Of a DNA stretch of 64,000 bases, positions 24,607-35,912 are shown one piece after another. The position numbers and the translations under genes are program-made. The stretch's first letter is position 1. The number at the start of each line of letters is the position of its first letter. This DNA comes from Pithys albifrons albifrons (taxonomy: Eukaryota > Chordata > Aves > Passeriformes > Thamnophilidae), in the NCBI RefSeq assembly GCF_047495875.1, contig NC_092497.1:65929492-65993491 (forward strand), written 5' to 3'. Under the pieces are notes generated by a model, which saw only the letters and a program-made list of their open reading frames with translations, was not told the DNA's origin and did not search any database.

Positions 24607-25447
24607 GTAAATAATGTAGTTGTTGTGTTGGCAGAAATGTATCTTTGAATTTTCTTTTACTGATAAATAATAGTTATCTAGGCTTCTTAGCATGTCTTTA
24701 AGAGCACCTAGAGAACATTTCCATATGTAATGCTTCAATCATCAGCTAAATTATTTTGAGAACTATATTTCCTATTACTTTTTAGTGATTGCTGTGAAAA
24801 TATTGAAGAGTTTCCTGGAAACTTTCAATAATCACAAATTTCTGATTCTTGTTTCTATTCTGAGAAATTGAATTACTATGTTGGTTCTCATATTTCAAAC
24901 CACTGTGTGGTGTTAGTATGCCCTTATTAAGTAGTCAGGGTAAAATTCTGCTGGAGGACTTGTGAATATTGCTATTATTTTAGGTATGTAGTAACTTTCT
25001 TCACCTTCCACCCTTTTTTTTTTTTGTAAGTGACTGATGGAGGCATGGATTTTCTGCAGTAGCTTCTAAAGGCAGTAGAACTTGATATTTGGAAATGTGG
25101 TATAATTGCATAGAATAGATATCATTATAGTAAGTTAAATTTCTACTTCAGGGAGAATTGATGATTTGCCATTGTATTGAGAGAAATAATAGATTGCGGG
25201 TTTTGGGTTTTTGGGCGTTTTGTTGTTGTTTGTTTTGGGTTTTGGCTTGGTTTTGCAGGGTGTTTTTTTTTGTTTGGTGGGGATTCTTGTGGGTTTTTCT
25301 TCTTTTTGTTTTTTTTTGTTTGTTTGTTCGTTGAGTTTTGGGAAGACATGTTTCATAGACTGGAATTAGCTTTCTGCTACATTGATTTGTATGACATTAT
25401 TGATACAAAGGCAGAATATAATAATCAATACAGTTGTCTTGTTCTAG
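24607..25447 (+). other. KDM4C: KDM4C short intron with G/T-rich tract
   Basis: This 841-bp intron separates the two halves of PHD1. It contains the G/T-rich tract at 25198-25329 and a T10 run near 25013-25026. Confidence 0.85.
25198..25329 (+). repeat. G/T-rich low-complexity tract with spaced G-runs
   Basis: Plus strand has GGG runs at 25198, 25205, 25213 and 25237 and further on, in a T-rich background, with almost no C or A. It ends about 120 bp before the acceptor of the exon at 25448. It could be the decayed tail of a retroposed element or an intronic G-rich element. Confidence 0.8.
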
Positions 25448-25524
25448 GTTGCTATGGTGTTCCTTCTCAAGAAATCCATAATGAATGGTTGTGTTGTCGA
25501 TGCAGAAAAGAAGCCTGGACAGCT
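25448..25524 (+). CDS. KDM4C: KDM4C exon, first PHD finger (C-terminal part)
   Basis: This is a 77-bp exon with acceptor cttgttctag and donor GTAAGT. It completes the Ser codon and then encodes CYGVPSQEIHNEWLCCRCRK and EAWTA. The C, the LCCRC pair and the invariant EWLC tryptophan finish the PHD1 zinc cluster begun in the previous exon (human CYGIPSHEICDGWLCARC). It ends in phase 0 immediately before the E of ECCLCNLRGGAL in the next exon. Human KDM4C has Cys where this bird has His in QEIHNEW. A G/T-rich low-complexity tract ends about 120 bp upstream of the acceptor. Confidence 0.95.
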
Positions 25525-27160
25525 GTAAGTTTCACACTTTGCTAAGCTATCAAAAACATTAGAGATTAAGGGTGGAAAAAAAAGGCATGTGCATTATTTC
25601 ATGTGGAATGCAGCCTCTGTATTTTTTCTGAACATGCTGGGGAAAAATTATTTGTAAAAGGGAATTAGATTTCAATGTAAAATATAATGGCATTTTGATA
25701 GACAAAGTTGGAGGAGTTTTATAGACTCATAAAAAGGATTGGTTAACAGAATATAGTTGCGTGAAAAATATTGTTTAGGGAAACAACTGAAAATTAAAAT
25801 GCACATAAGAGAGAGAATTACCTGAATACCTTTTTCTTTATCAGACAATCATGAGTTTCAGGATCTGCTGGAATACATTTGTGGGGGAAAGTTGAGGTGG
25901 AAAGCATAACTGTTCTAGCAAGTGAGAGGCTCCTATGAGCTCAGAGTTTAATTATCAGTTAAATAAACAGGGTCAGAAAGCCCCACTACTCTATCAGAAA
26001 GTTTTGTTAATTTCTTTTCAGGGAAGATACAGCTATGATGTGCAAGCATGGGAGTTCTAAGCAGAATATTCTTATTCATGAAATACCATGTATGACAGCA
26101 ATAGGACTGAATCAGATGTTTTTGTTAAAAAACACTGAAAAATTTAGATTTCAACAATGTTGCCTTGGAACCTGATCTTAACTTAACAAATGACAGAAAT
26201 GCATTTGAGTTGAAATTTGGGGAGACTTTTGACTGTAGTACATTTTTAAAAGCAAAAGTCACTGACAAAAAAGTAAAACAAAATTCAGTCTTATAACTTG
26301 TTAATGTGTGTAGAAAGGATTCTAAAACTGTTTTGGGCAAATATTCTTGAAGTAAAGAGGACATTTAGATAGCAACAGTAAATGAAAGATAAGAGCAATA
26401 GTGAAGTGACTGACTGGATTAGTTTATATTCACTATGGGTCAATAGAGGGAGAACTTGAGAAAATGACAGAAAAATAAATATATTGGGGAGAAGATTAAA
26501 GCTTGACTGGAGTTTTTCTTTGGAAAACTTTTAGGGGAAAAATTAACACCCATGGAAGACATTTCTTTGAGAATTACTCATATTTTACTGAATAAATTTA
26601 GTTTTATTCTGTTATGATGTGTATGGGTTTCTGAAAATAACACAGATCTGAATTTTGAGAAAAGTACTTTTTTAGCTGAGCAATTTGAGGACGTGAGATG
26701 AAGCAGTAAGAGATATATCAAAACCATAGAGAAAACAGCTGAATTTTATGTGATGTGGATTTAGAATCGGATTTTTGCAAAAGGAAACTCTAGGAACAAG
26801 AAAGAAGGCCCAGTAATTTTATGTGTTAGGTAACAAGAAAGTAATAGGGCTGAAATGGATGACCATTGTCACCATGCAAAGACCAGACAGTATGTGTTTG
26901 CCATTTGGACAATTTTATTGTATGTAAGCTTTGCCTATTATACATTTAACTGACTTGCTGTGATTTTATGTGTGTATTGATTCCTGTACAGCTGAATCAT
27001 TAGTTCTGACAACTTCATCTTTCTGTGTCTCTGTTTTGGTAACTTGAGTAAAATGAACTTGTAGCCCAAGAGAGCTCTCCATTCAGGCATGTTTATTGCA
27101 TAAAATTCCATTCTTAATGCCTTAAGTTGTCTTTAAGTTGGGAAGTGTTAATGAAATATT

Positions 27161-27171
27161 TGAGATTGAAT
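27161..27171. repeat. Target-site duplication, left of 5S SINE copy 1
   Basis: TGAGATTGAAT; its partner at 27478-27488 differs at one base. Confidence 0.75.
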
Positions 27172-27477
27172 ATCATCATGGTTAGGCTTCGTGAATGATT
27201 TGGGCAGGGCTCTCCCCACGTGGGTGTGCCCTTCCAGCCTGTGCAGTGGATATTTTAGGTGAGGCACAGCGTGCGCAGAACTGGCCCCACCCTTTAACTC
27301 CTGAGGTTCATCTGCCACGGCCGAGCGAGCTTGGACAGTGCCAGTGAAGTCCTCAGGACTAGAACCTACAGCCCCTGGCATTGCCAGGAGGTCTCCCATC
27401 CAAGTACTAACCAGGGCTGACCCTGCTTGGCTTCCCAGACCTGATGGGATTGGGTGTCAGGGAGGCATTTAACTGCC
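27172..27477 (-). mobile_element. 5S rRNA-headed SINE, full length (copy 1)
   Basis: On the minus strand the 5' part (27477 to 27365) is a decayed 5S rRNA of about 113 nt. It keeps 'aagccaagcagggtc' (5S A box with one change) and 'ggttagtacttggatgggag' (C box), so the internal Pol III promoter is recognisable. A unique GC-rich body of about 190 bp follows, ending in ATGATGAT-type sequence. Flanks TGAGATTGAAT (27161-27171) and TGAGGTTGAAT (27478-27488) form an 11-bp target-site duplication with one change. The structure is that of a 5S-derived SINE (SINE3 type) copied by a LINE. Confidence 0.85.
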
Positions 27478-27488
27478 TGAGGTTGAAT
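27478..27488. repeat. Target-site duplication, right of 5S SINE copy 1
   Basis: TGAGGTTGAAT; its partner at 27161-27171 differs at one base. Confidence 0.75.
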
Positions 27489-27665
27489 GTACCTCACTAG
27501 TATTACGTTTACTTACAAACTGGTCTTCCAATCCAGTATCTTGTCGTCTTTGTTATTACATGTCATTCACATGTAAATGTGAGCTGTAATTTTCACATGA
27601 AAGGTGTAGGAGTAATAGATAGTAGACATCTGTTATCCAAGTTAAGTTGCAAAATCAACTGTTTC

Positions 27666-27677
27666 AAGGATGTAAAT
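27666..27677. repeat. Target-site duplication, left of 5S SINE copy 2
   Basis: AAGGATGTAAAT, identical to 27940-27951. Confidence 0.9.
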
Positions 27678-27939
27678 GTGTGTGTGTGGCTCAGCTTCGC
27701 GAACGAAGATTTGGGAAGGGCTGTCCCCACGTGGGTGGGCCCTTCCAGCCTGCGCAGTGGATTTTAGGTGAGGCTCAGCGTGCGCAGAACTGGCCCCACC
27801 GTTTAAGTCCTGAGGTTCATCTGCCACGGCCGAGCGAGCTTGGACAGTGCCAGTGAAGTCCTCAGGACGAGAACCTACAGCACCCGGCATTTCCCAGGAG
27901 GTCTCCCATCCAAGTACTAATCCGGGGCTGACCCTGCTG
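27678..27939 (-). mobile_element. 5S rRNA-headed SINE, 5'-truncated (copy 2)
   Basis: This copy has the same body and 5S 3' part as copy 1, about 93% alike by eye, on the same strand. The 5S head is cut inside the A box, leaving about 66 nt (27874-27939). It is flanked by a perfect 12-bp duplication AAGGATGTAAAT at 27666-27677 and 27940-27951. Its minus-strand 3' end is an (AC)n run, unlike the ATG-type end of copy 1. A 5-bp stem (CTTCG...CGAAG, near 27701-27714) sits close to the 3' end. The two copies are independent insertions. Confidence 0.88.
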
Positions 27940-27951
27940 AAGGATGTAAAT
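27940..27951. repeat. Target-site duplication, right of 5S SINE copy 2
   Basis: AAGGATGTAAAT, identical to 27666-27677. Confidence 0.9.
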
Positions 27952-29382
27952 AAAGCTTTGTTATATGCTCATACGTGAATGATACCCAATTCACTTTTTC
28001 TTTTTTAATAATAGTGTCTTTCCAAACTTTTGAGATGCTGAAGCCTTCTCAGAGCTATTAGTGATTATGAGAGTTTGCAGAGCTTAGATGAGGTGGCATC
28101 ATCCTGGAAAATTTATTGTTGCTTTTTAAAAAGACAGGAGATAGGACACCCAAGGAATTAGGTGGCAATCAACCTATCTGGGATACCAAGAAAAATACCA
28201 AACAAGTGATGAATCTATCAATTTCTAAAAAGCGAGATAGTAACAGAATACAAAGAGATGTATATTAAAGACAGATCATGGGAATAAGCAAAAGATTTTA
28301 TGCATCCTAACCTTCAGATGCTTTTTTGATAGTGTTTTAAATTCTGATAGTTAAATTCTGCAGTGACAGAAGGGATATGGTGAAAATCAATTGGTGCTAA
28401 ACATATAGCAGTATTGATTTGTTTTCAACACTTAATATCTAAGGGCATCAGCCGTCATTCTCATCAGTCTCTTAAAATCATTAAGAGAATGATGAAGTTC
28501 TGTGCATTGTTTACCCATTACTTTTCATGCCCTTAAGTTATGTGGAAATCTAGAGTAGTCTACTTTAAACTGTTTAAGATGATTGCACAGAAGCTGGGGG
28601 AGTACACTTCATGTAAAGCTACCAAAGTGTTAGACTATACTGAAGAAATGGTGTAAAATAAATCACATGGAATTCAACAGAAATATGTACAGTACTTAGG
28701 AGCTGTCAGCTATGAACATGGGAGTCTCTACCTAAGCAGTAGCTCCTGTTGCCAATTGCAGTTGTGACCACTCTGGTCACAAACTGAACGTAAGTCATCA
28801 GTTCTATAGAACCTGTAACATCACATGAGGATGTTTAAGCCTTCTAATAGAAGCGAAGCCTGGTTAAAAACCCCAAAATATGAAACAATTTTTGTGTTCT
28901 CTTCAGCTTTGGTGAGAGCCCAGCTGAAGAGCTGTGTCTCATAGTGAACATACAGGGTTCAAAAAAACCATGTGCTTGAATGGGATGGAAGAAAACAAGA
29001 GTTGCAACAGAAATAGCAATAAACCAAAATTCTTTGAGTCATTCCTGATAGATCTCAATCATTCCATAAGGGAGAGTTGAAAAGATTTAACCTTCTTAGT
29101 ATAGACAGGGGAAGTCAGAAAGAAAAAAAGTCATATTCTGTCATGTAAAATTACATGTGTATGACTAAGAGTAACACAATCAATTGCCATTCTCTTACTT
29201 TAGGGACAAGATAACTTGTAGAGGCTTTAAGCTACATCAGCAGAAGTTAATACCAGGAAATCTCTTCATTTCTAAAACTATTGCATTACAGGAATAGGAT
29301 ATGTAGAGATTTTATAGAAGCTACTCCTTCACATTTTAAAAACTTGTTAGACATTTTTCAGAAATAGTTGAAGAAGATTTGA

Positions 29383-29899
29383 TTGAGAGATTACGAGTCA
29401 GAGTTACAATTTACTAAAAAGATTACAATAAATACAATGATACAGAGGAAATCTGTTTTTTAACCCACAAACACAGATTTATAATGCAGGATCCTGGAGC
29501 ACAAACAGAATGGTGTTCTTTAGCCCCTGTGCTGAGTGCAATGTGGTCCTCCTGGGTGTAAAGTAAAAGAAAGGAAAACCTGTTGATGAGGATGACAGTC
29601 ACAGTTCTGTCGAAGTAATGATTGCAGTCTTGTTGAGAGTGGCAGTCACAGTCCTGTCGCGGTTCTGGTCCACCTTTGGATCTGATGAGTAGTACCAACA
29701 GTACCAAAACCCGAAAATGAAACCTGGTCAGGTTCAGGTGGAAATGCCCAGTGCCTCCCCAAGGGTTGAGGAGTTTCACAATGGGTGATTTAACTCTGAG
29801 TTATTAACACTTCATGAGAAATGACATGGAGGGTGTACAATACACAGTTTTGGTTACCCCCACAGAGTGATAAGATGGTCCCAGCCCCTGTAACTAGGA
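29383..29899 (-). mobile_element. Deleted LTR, family A, copy 3
   Basis: This copy is collinear with the two full LTRs from the 'gagattataagtcagagtt' region onward, but it lacks about 45 bp at the plus-strand left end. It also lacks about 270 bp internally, near 29799, where 'actctgag' jumps to 'ttattaacacttcatgag'. The block around 29600-29660 contains an extra diverged copy of a short U3 unit ('cagtcacagt.ctgtcg'). It is antisense to KDM4C and has no target-site duplication because the ends are gone. Confidence 0.75.
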
Positions 29900-32844
29900 G
29901 AGGTGTGGATCAAAACTGAACACAGAATGTGTTTGCTGTATCTGTTATACATCTAGTACTTTAAATTTTTGTGTAGTACTGTAAGTCTCTCTGGAGAGGG
30001 AGATGAAATTAAAGAAAATTACTTGTTTGCATGACTTTTTTTCACTGTAGAGAATATAGACTGACTGTATTTTGTGTTCCAAGTGACACCATTCAGATTT
30101 CAAATTTGTACATGAAACAAATGAAAAAATCACATTCATCTAAACTTTGTTCAGGATAAGCATACTTAAAAATCTGCTGCTGTTGCAGGAGATCTGAAAC
30201 ATATTTGAGCTCTGACTTTCTGTGGGAATTATATATACACATGCCTTCCAAAATCCATTTTTTTAATTAGAAAAGTGAACAAAATGAGAAGATTTCATTA
30301 TGAGAAATACCTGTTCTCCGAAATGTCACCTTACTGCATGTCTGAAATTGTTTTCACTCCTCTTGACATTGATTTCTAAAAGGAGGAGATCTACTTGCCT
30401 GAGAAATTCTCTTCTGGGTAAGACATTTAATTGTGAAGGGAAGGTTGATTAGAAAACAAGGAGAAAGAAAGTTCTGTGAAATTAGGAATATAATAGAAGT
30501 TATGAAACATTGGTGCAACCTTGTTTGAAAGTTCAGAGTTCATTTCTAAGGAGGAAAAATTCATTTTCATGCCTTTGCTTACACAATTAAAAATAGTTTT
30601 AAATTCTGTTAAATTATGCTTTCTTAAAATCATGGCAGTTATATTAACTTTGTGGAAAATTTGGTCTCTGTTAGGCTTTTGTATATCAGTATGATTTTAC
30701 AAAGCAATGAAGTATGAGAGTGCTGCAGAAATGACACCTCTCTTCATAGCTACATGAAACTGTATTATGCATTAATCCCAACCATGAACATCATTAAAAT
30801 ATGGAAATAGAAAAATGTCTGTATGGACTCACATTGACAGGGCCAGACTTTGCCTAGATTGATATTCCATTTTATATTATCAGAGAAAACTGCTTTTGAG
30901 ATTCAGAAATATACTGTTTTCTTGCAGTTGCAGCATCTCTAAATAGCTGAAGTGGTATGCTTTACAATGTTTTGTCAGATTTTCACCCTCCAGGATATAC
31001 CTGGATTCATTATACATAATGTATCTTTGTATTCTACTAGGCAGTGGGTCCTGTTTGATAACAATTATTAACAAAAGAGAGGAATTATGCTATGCTAATG
31101 AACAAAAAATAACCATAAATCAACCCCACCTCCAATTTAAAAAATCAACTAATATTAAATAATTTATCTACATGTTTTCTGAACGTGTAACTGTATTCAT
31201 ACACAGTGCCTTGATTGAGAAAAAATGCCTCATTAATCTTAAATGCTTCAGCTGGGGAAAGCTACTGAAGTCAGGAAGAATAATGACTGACATTATAGAG
31301 AATGCAACGTACTGTACAATGAGCAAAGATGTGGTCACCTAATAGCTATAGAACATAAACACAGAGTACCTTTGCTATTTAGAGGACAAGAGGATTTGGG
31401 ACAGGAAAGAGTTAGAAAGGATAGCAAGTAAGGAAACAGAATATGCTTCATTGCCTTGCTTCACATTGCTGTTCATAAGGAAACTGCATGACTTTTCACA
31501 AATTATTCTTACACTGTTCTTCACAGCACTACTGAAATTGGTAAATACCTCATCTGGTTAGTTGGCACTGATCTTGAGAACAGATCCTGTGTTTCATAGT
31601 TGAGCAGATTTTTTTTCTGTAGGTGAGCTTTTTCATGCTTTTATGTTACTTACTAGTAACCAGTCTTTGGGTTTCCTTCCATTTTATGATTAGAGCAGTC
31701 CTTTACATCATTTGAAGGATTTTTATATTCTTTTTCCCAAAGGCATCAGAAAAGTGGCATGTAAGAACTTTCCACATTCTAGTTCAGAAACTGCCCTATT
31801 TCACCCTACTGAAAATTATTTTGAATGTTATAATTATGGTGGTGTTGTTCTTACTGGTACAGTGTTACCATTTCCATTATAAACTCCTGTTTTCAGAAAC
31901 TGGTGTCTACCAAAATTAACATGTGAATTGGTATACAGTGTCTAAATTCTCAGACTGATTTTGATACCAAGCTTTAAAAGCATGTGAATATAGTTAGTAA
32001 AAGAAACTATTGGACATGAAAATCTGGCTATAATAGGAAAATTAAAAATCTAGCTTTCTGTGTTTTTTTTTTGTTTTCAGAAAAGTAAGACCTGTTTGTT
32101 TTTTCTTTTTTTTTATATATTTTTATTTTTTAAATCTGGATTTTTGCAAACCTCTGCAAGAAGCTGACTTTCTGGGAGAATTACTTAAAAATGCTGCGGG
32201 TAATCTTGTGTGGACTCTGAAGTGGAGAGCATGATATTTCTTTCTGATTTTGGTATTAGGCTAGTAATAGGATATATATATATATATTGCTTTCAAGAAA
32301 CAGTTTATGACCCAATATATTTTAAGAGGTTTTTAAATACGGAGTTTCTCTGATGCCATCACAGAAACCAAATTGATGATCGTTAAACTTGGAAAATATC
32401 TTTTAACCTCAGTGCCGTAGGGCTCAAACTCAAAGTCTATTTTGACCTTGCCTTCTCTTCACTGCAGTTCACCAAGTCAGCCTTTCCCACTGATACCCAT
32501 GTGAAAAGGTGTGACAACTTTGAGCACCTCTGGTTGTGTGGGTTTTCTCATCTTACTAAGGAAGGGATTCCCTGCGGGGTAAAACATGATTGGATCAGAT
32601 GCAGCTTTAAATCTGGCTTTGCTTGAAGGTGGAATTGGACCAATCTAAATTTGTCCTCAAAGACCATATCTGATATCTGGGGGTACTGCTCCAAAGTCAT
32701 TGAGGGAAAATCATGCTACAAATAACCAGTAGCAAGATATCCTGTCCTGCACAGCTGGTGCTATGCTGCTTTCTTGAGAATACAGATAGTCTTCTGAAGA
32801 TACTCTGTTGATGATGGGAATAATACTACATCTTTTTTGTCATT

Positions 32845-32846
<2 letters not shown>

Positions 32847-32898
<52 letters not shown>
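32847..32898 (+). repeat. (AT)n microsatellite
   Basis: 26 perfect AT units, just upstream of the CR1 tail at 32948. Confidence 0.98.
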
Positions 32899-32901
<3 letters not shown>

Positions 32902-32947
32902 ATACCATGATTCCCATTTTGTTTGCTAAGTGTTTATTCTCAGTGTT

Positions 32948-33620
32948 CATAGGATCATAGAATGGTTAGGATTGGAAGGGATCTGTTCCAAGCTTGTGCC
33001 ATGTCAGGGACATCATTCTCTAGACAAGATTGCTACATCCAATCCCTGAATGCTGGGGATGGACTGCCCACCCATGACTTCTTTGAACAAGATCTTCTAG
33101 TGTCTCATCATTCCCATAATGAAGAATTTCTTCATTATATCTAATCTAGACCTACCCTCTTTCAGTTTGAAGCCATTACTCCTTGTCCTATTTGCTTTCT
33201 TGTAGTCCTGCTTAGATACTGGAAGGTGCTGTAAGGTCTCCCTGGTGCCTTCTTCTCTGCAGGCTAAACAACACCACTTCGTTCAGCCTGTTGTCATAAG
33301 AGAGGTGCTCCAGTCTTCTTATCTTTTTCTTGGGCCTTCTGTGGACCCACTTCAGCAGGTCAATGTCCTTCTTGTGTTGAGGGTCCCAGAGCTAGACACA
33401 GCATTCCAAGTGCGGTCTCAGAAGAGACCGCAGTGTGGGGGAGAATCATCTCCTTCAACTTGATGGCCACATTGCATGTCTCGTCTGCAAGCCATCTCAC
33501 ACTGAGTTTGTTGCCAACCAATACCCCCAGTTCTTTCTCAGCCAGGACTAGTATTGATCCATTCTGCACCCAGCCTGTGTTTGTGCTCAAAATTGCCCCA
33601 ACCCAAGTATTATCCACTGG
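32948..33620 (-). mobile_element. CR1 LINE fragment, 3' end
   Basis: It opens on the plus strand with 'cataggatcatagaatggtt', the reverse complement of the CR1 3' octamer tail (ATTCTATG). It continues with CR1 3'-region blocks ('tcagcctgttgtcataagag', 'gtgctccagtcttcttat', 'caatgtccttcttgtgttga', 'gccaccccagttctttctc'-like). It is about 670 bp long, 5'-truncated and with no intact frame. Confidence 0.88.
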
Positions 33621-35454
33621 GAGTAATTTGCATGATTATTTTTTTACTTTGTACCAAATTTCAGTGGATTATCTATTTATGTTTTTAAAAAGCTGATCTC
33701 ATTCCTTTTGACTCCTCTTCAAAGGGGAAATGATAGTCTTTGTTGTTCAGATGCTTGGGAATAGTTACTCTTTCTACTGTAAACATTTTCTAAACCTGAG
33801 TGATCAAAAATTGCTATGATGGAAAGTACTTCCTATTTATATAATAGTCTCAATTACTTTATGCATGTTTTTTACTTCATGTATGCATATGGTGAGAAAG
33901 GACACATAGTACACCCCCATCAAGTGGAGGAGATTCCTCCCCCCTCCGCCCATGAAGTGTGGGAGTTAATTTTACTCCAGTTGTCTGTAATGAGTATTTT
34001 GATTCTTATTTCAGTCTGATTCCTTCTCTAGCTGCAGAATTCTTTCTATATTCCCTTTTGTCCATCTCTCCATGTCCTTTTCAAGTCTTGTTATGCCAGA
34101 CAGCTCTCTTCTGCTCCCTTGGATTATTGGAGATCACTGTTTCAATAATGCTATGGAACATGTAGCGAAACACTCTGTATACTGTTGCCTCAGGCTGGCA
34201 TGATGTAAGAGCTGCAACTGCAAGGCAATTTTTGGCCGTGCCTAAATCTAGGGCAGGGCAGGGCAGACTCCATATTTGCAGGATTAGGCTACTAAAATGT
34301 GAAAATTAAGTACCTGATGATTTGTAAACTTTAAATTCCCAAAGGTGGATGTCTTGAACAGGCTTGAATGCATCTGAAAGGGGAAAATGTTCATCCATAA
34401 GAGCAGTGTGGCGACATTATCAAGAACCTTCTCTGAGGTTGCAGCCAAAGATCTGTCTACCTGATTAATGAATATTAACCTGTGGGGGACATCTCCTTCA
34501 TGGGATTACTCAGCCTCCATAATCAGAATGAACTTTGGTCATCTACAATACAAATGAAGGTTGTGAGTTGCATGTAGCAACTGCGTTAAGAAATGATGCT
34601 TCCAGTCAGGAAACTGAATCTTTTACTAGATAACCATAAATTTTTACCCAATTTGTTATTTTTTACAAATAGTTTGTCTCTAGAAAAATGGAATTTTGTC
34701 TCTGAAGGTAATGGCTTGAAGTGGATACAGTAGTGGTCTCTGAATTGAAATTAAATAATCTCAAAAACTATTTTCTGATTGAAAATTTTTCCCTTGCCTT
34801 GGAAGGATTAGCATATTCATTAATGGACCATTGCTGAAAACAACATTTTCAAATGTGCCAAGAGAAACACCACCCCTTTCTCTTTACACAAGGATAAATA
34901 TAGACACAAATATAAATAAGCTGGAAAAATGAGATAGCCAAAGTGCAGCAGTGCCATATTCAAATGCACATCTGTGTTGATACTATTAGAAGTGTGACCT
35001 TGGGCATTACAAGGCAATTGATAGGAAAGGCTGAAGACTAAGGATATCTATTTTCTGTTCAAAGGTTCCTGTCTAAAAGGCCCACGAGATGGCTTGAAGA
35101 AAACAAAATCTACTAACAGCCATAGCCATACAGTTGGACTTAACTGTTGTATAGATGAAGACTAGGTGTCTGTTTGAATTAGCTACTTTTCAGTGAGACT
35201 TGTAAATCAGCATTTTTGTGACACATCTTTGTAGCAGTTGACTTCTTAAAACTGAAAACCAACTGTTCTTACCTCTTATTAGAAATATTTGGGGGGTGGA
35301 AAAACCAAACCCAGAACCTTTACCAACCATTTTCCTTAGGTTTTTGGTGTGCTTTTATAGATGCTAGTCAGAGTCAATAGACACACAGGGGAAACAGCTG
35401 ATTAAAAAAGGGTGGTGAAAGTACATGGTCAACTGGATAAATAGTGTCCTACTC

Positions 35455-35725
35455 AATGCTTAAGACATTGTCTAGGGGTAATGGCTTTAAACTGAAGGAG
35501 GGTAATTTTAGATTAGAAGTAAGGAAGAAGGTCTTTACTATGAGGCTGCTGAGACACTGGAACTGTTTACCCAGAGGAGTTGTGGATGCCCCATCCCTGG
35601 AAGAGTTCAAAGCCAGGTTGGATGGGGCTCTGCAGCCAGGTCTAGTGAAAGGTGTCCCTGCCCATGGCAGGCGAGCTGGAACAAGGTGATCTTTAATGTC
35701 TTCTCCAACATTCTATCGTCAATAT
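35455..35725 (+). mobile_element. CR1 LINE fragment, 3' end
   Basis: Blocks 'taggggtaatggctttaaac', 'gaaggagggtaattttagat', 'ggaagaaggtctttactatg', 'gccccatccctggaagagtt' and 'caaagccaggttggatgggg' are the CR1 3' region on the plus strand. The octamer tail is missing; sequence ends at 'ttctccaacattcta'. The open frame at 35444-35689 is a remnant of this region and not a gene. Confidence 0.85.
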
Positions 35726-35843
35726 TTGCAGTGCTCCAAGCCACTAGCCTGAATGTTTTGAAATTACCTGAAGACAGTAATTCTGGTATAACTGCCAAAT
35801 AAAGATGTGACAATAGAACTACCTACAATAGCTTATTTATAGA

Positions 35844-35910
<67 letters not shown>

Positions 35911-35912
35911 TT
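35844..35912 (+). repeat. (AAT)n microsatellite
   Basis: About 23 uninterrupted units, ending in 'attatattatg'. It gives a poly-Leu antisense frame that is not a gene. Confidence 0.98.

Noticed and set aside
25177..25447. Open frame running from the G/T tract into the 25448 exon
   Set aside because: The first part translates low-complexity Phe/Gly sequence in intron; the real exon starts after cttgttctag.
27365..27477. Functional 5S rRNA gene
   Set aside because: The 5S part is decayed, lacks a T-run terminator after the 3' end, and continues into a SINE body with target-site duplications.
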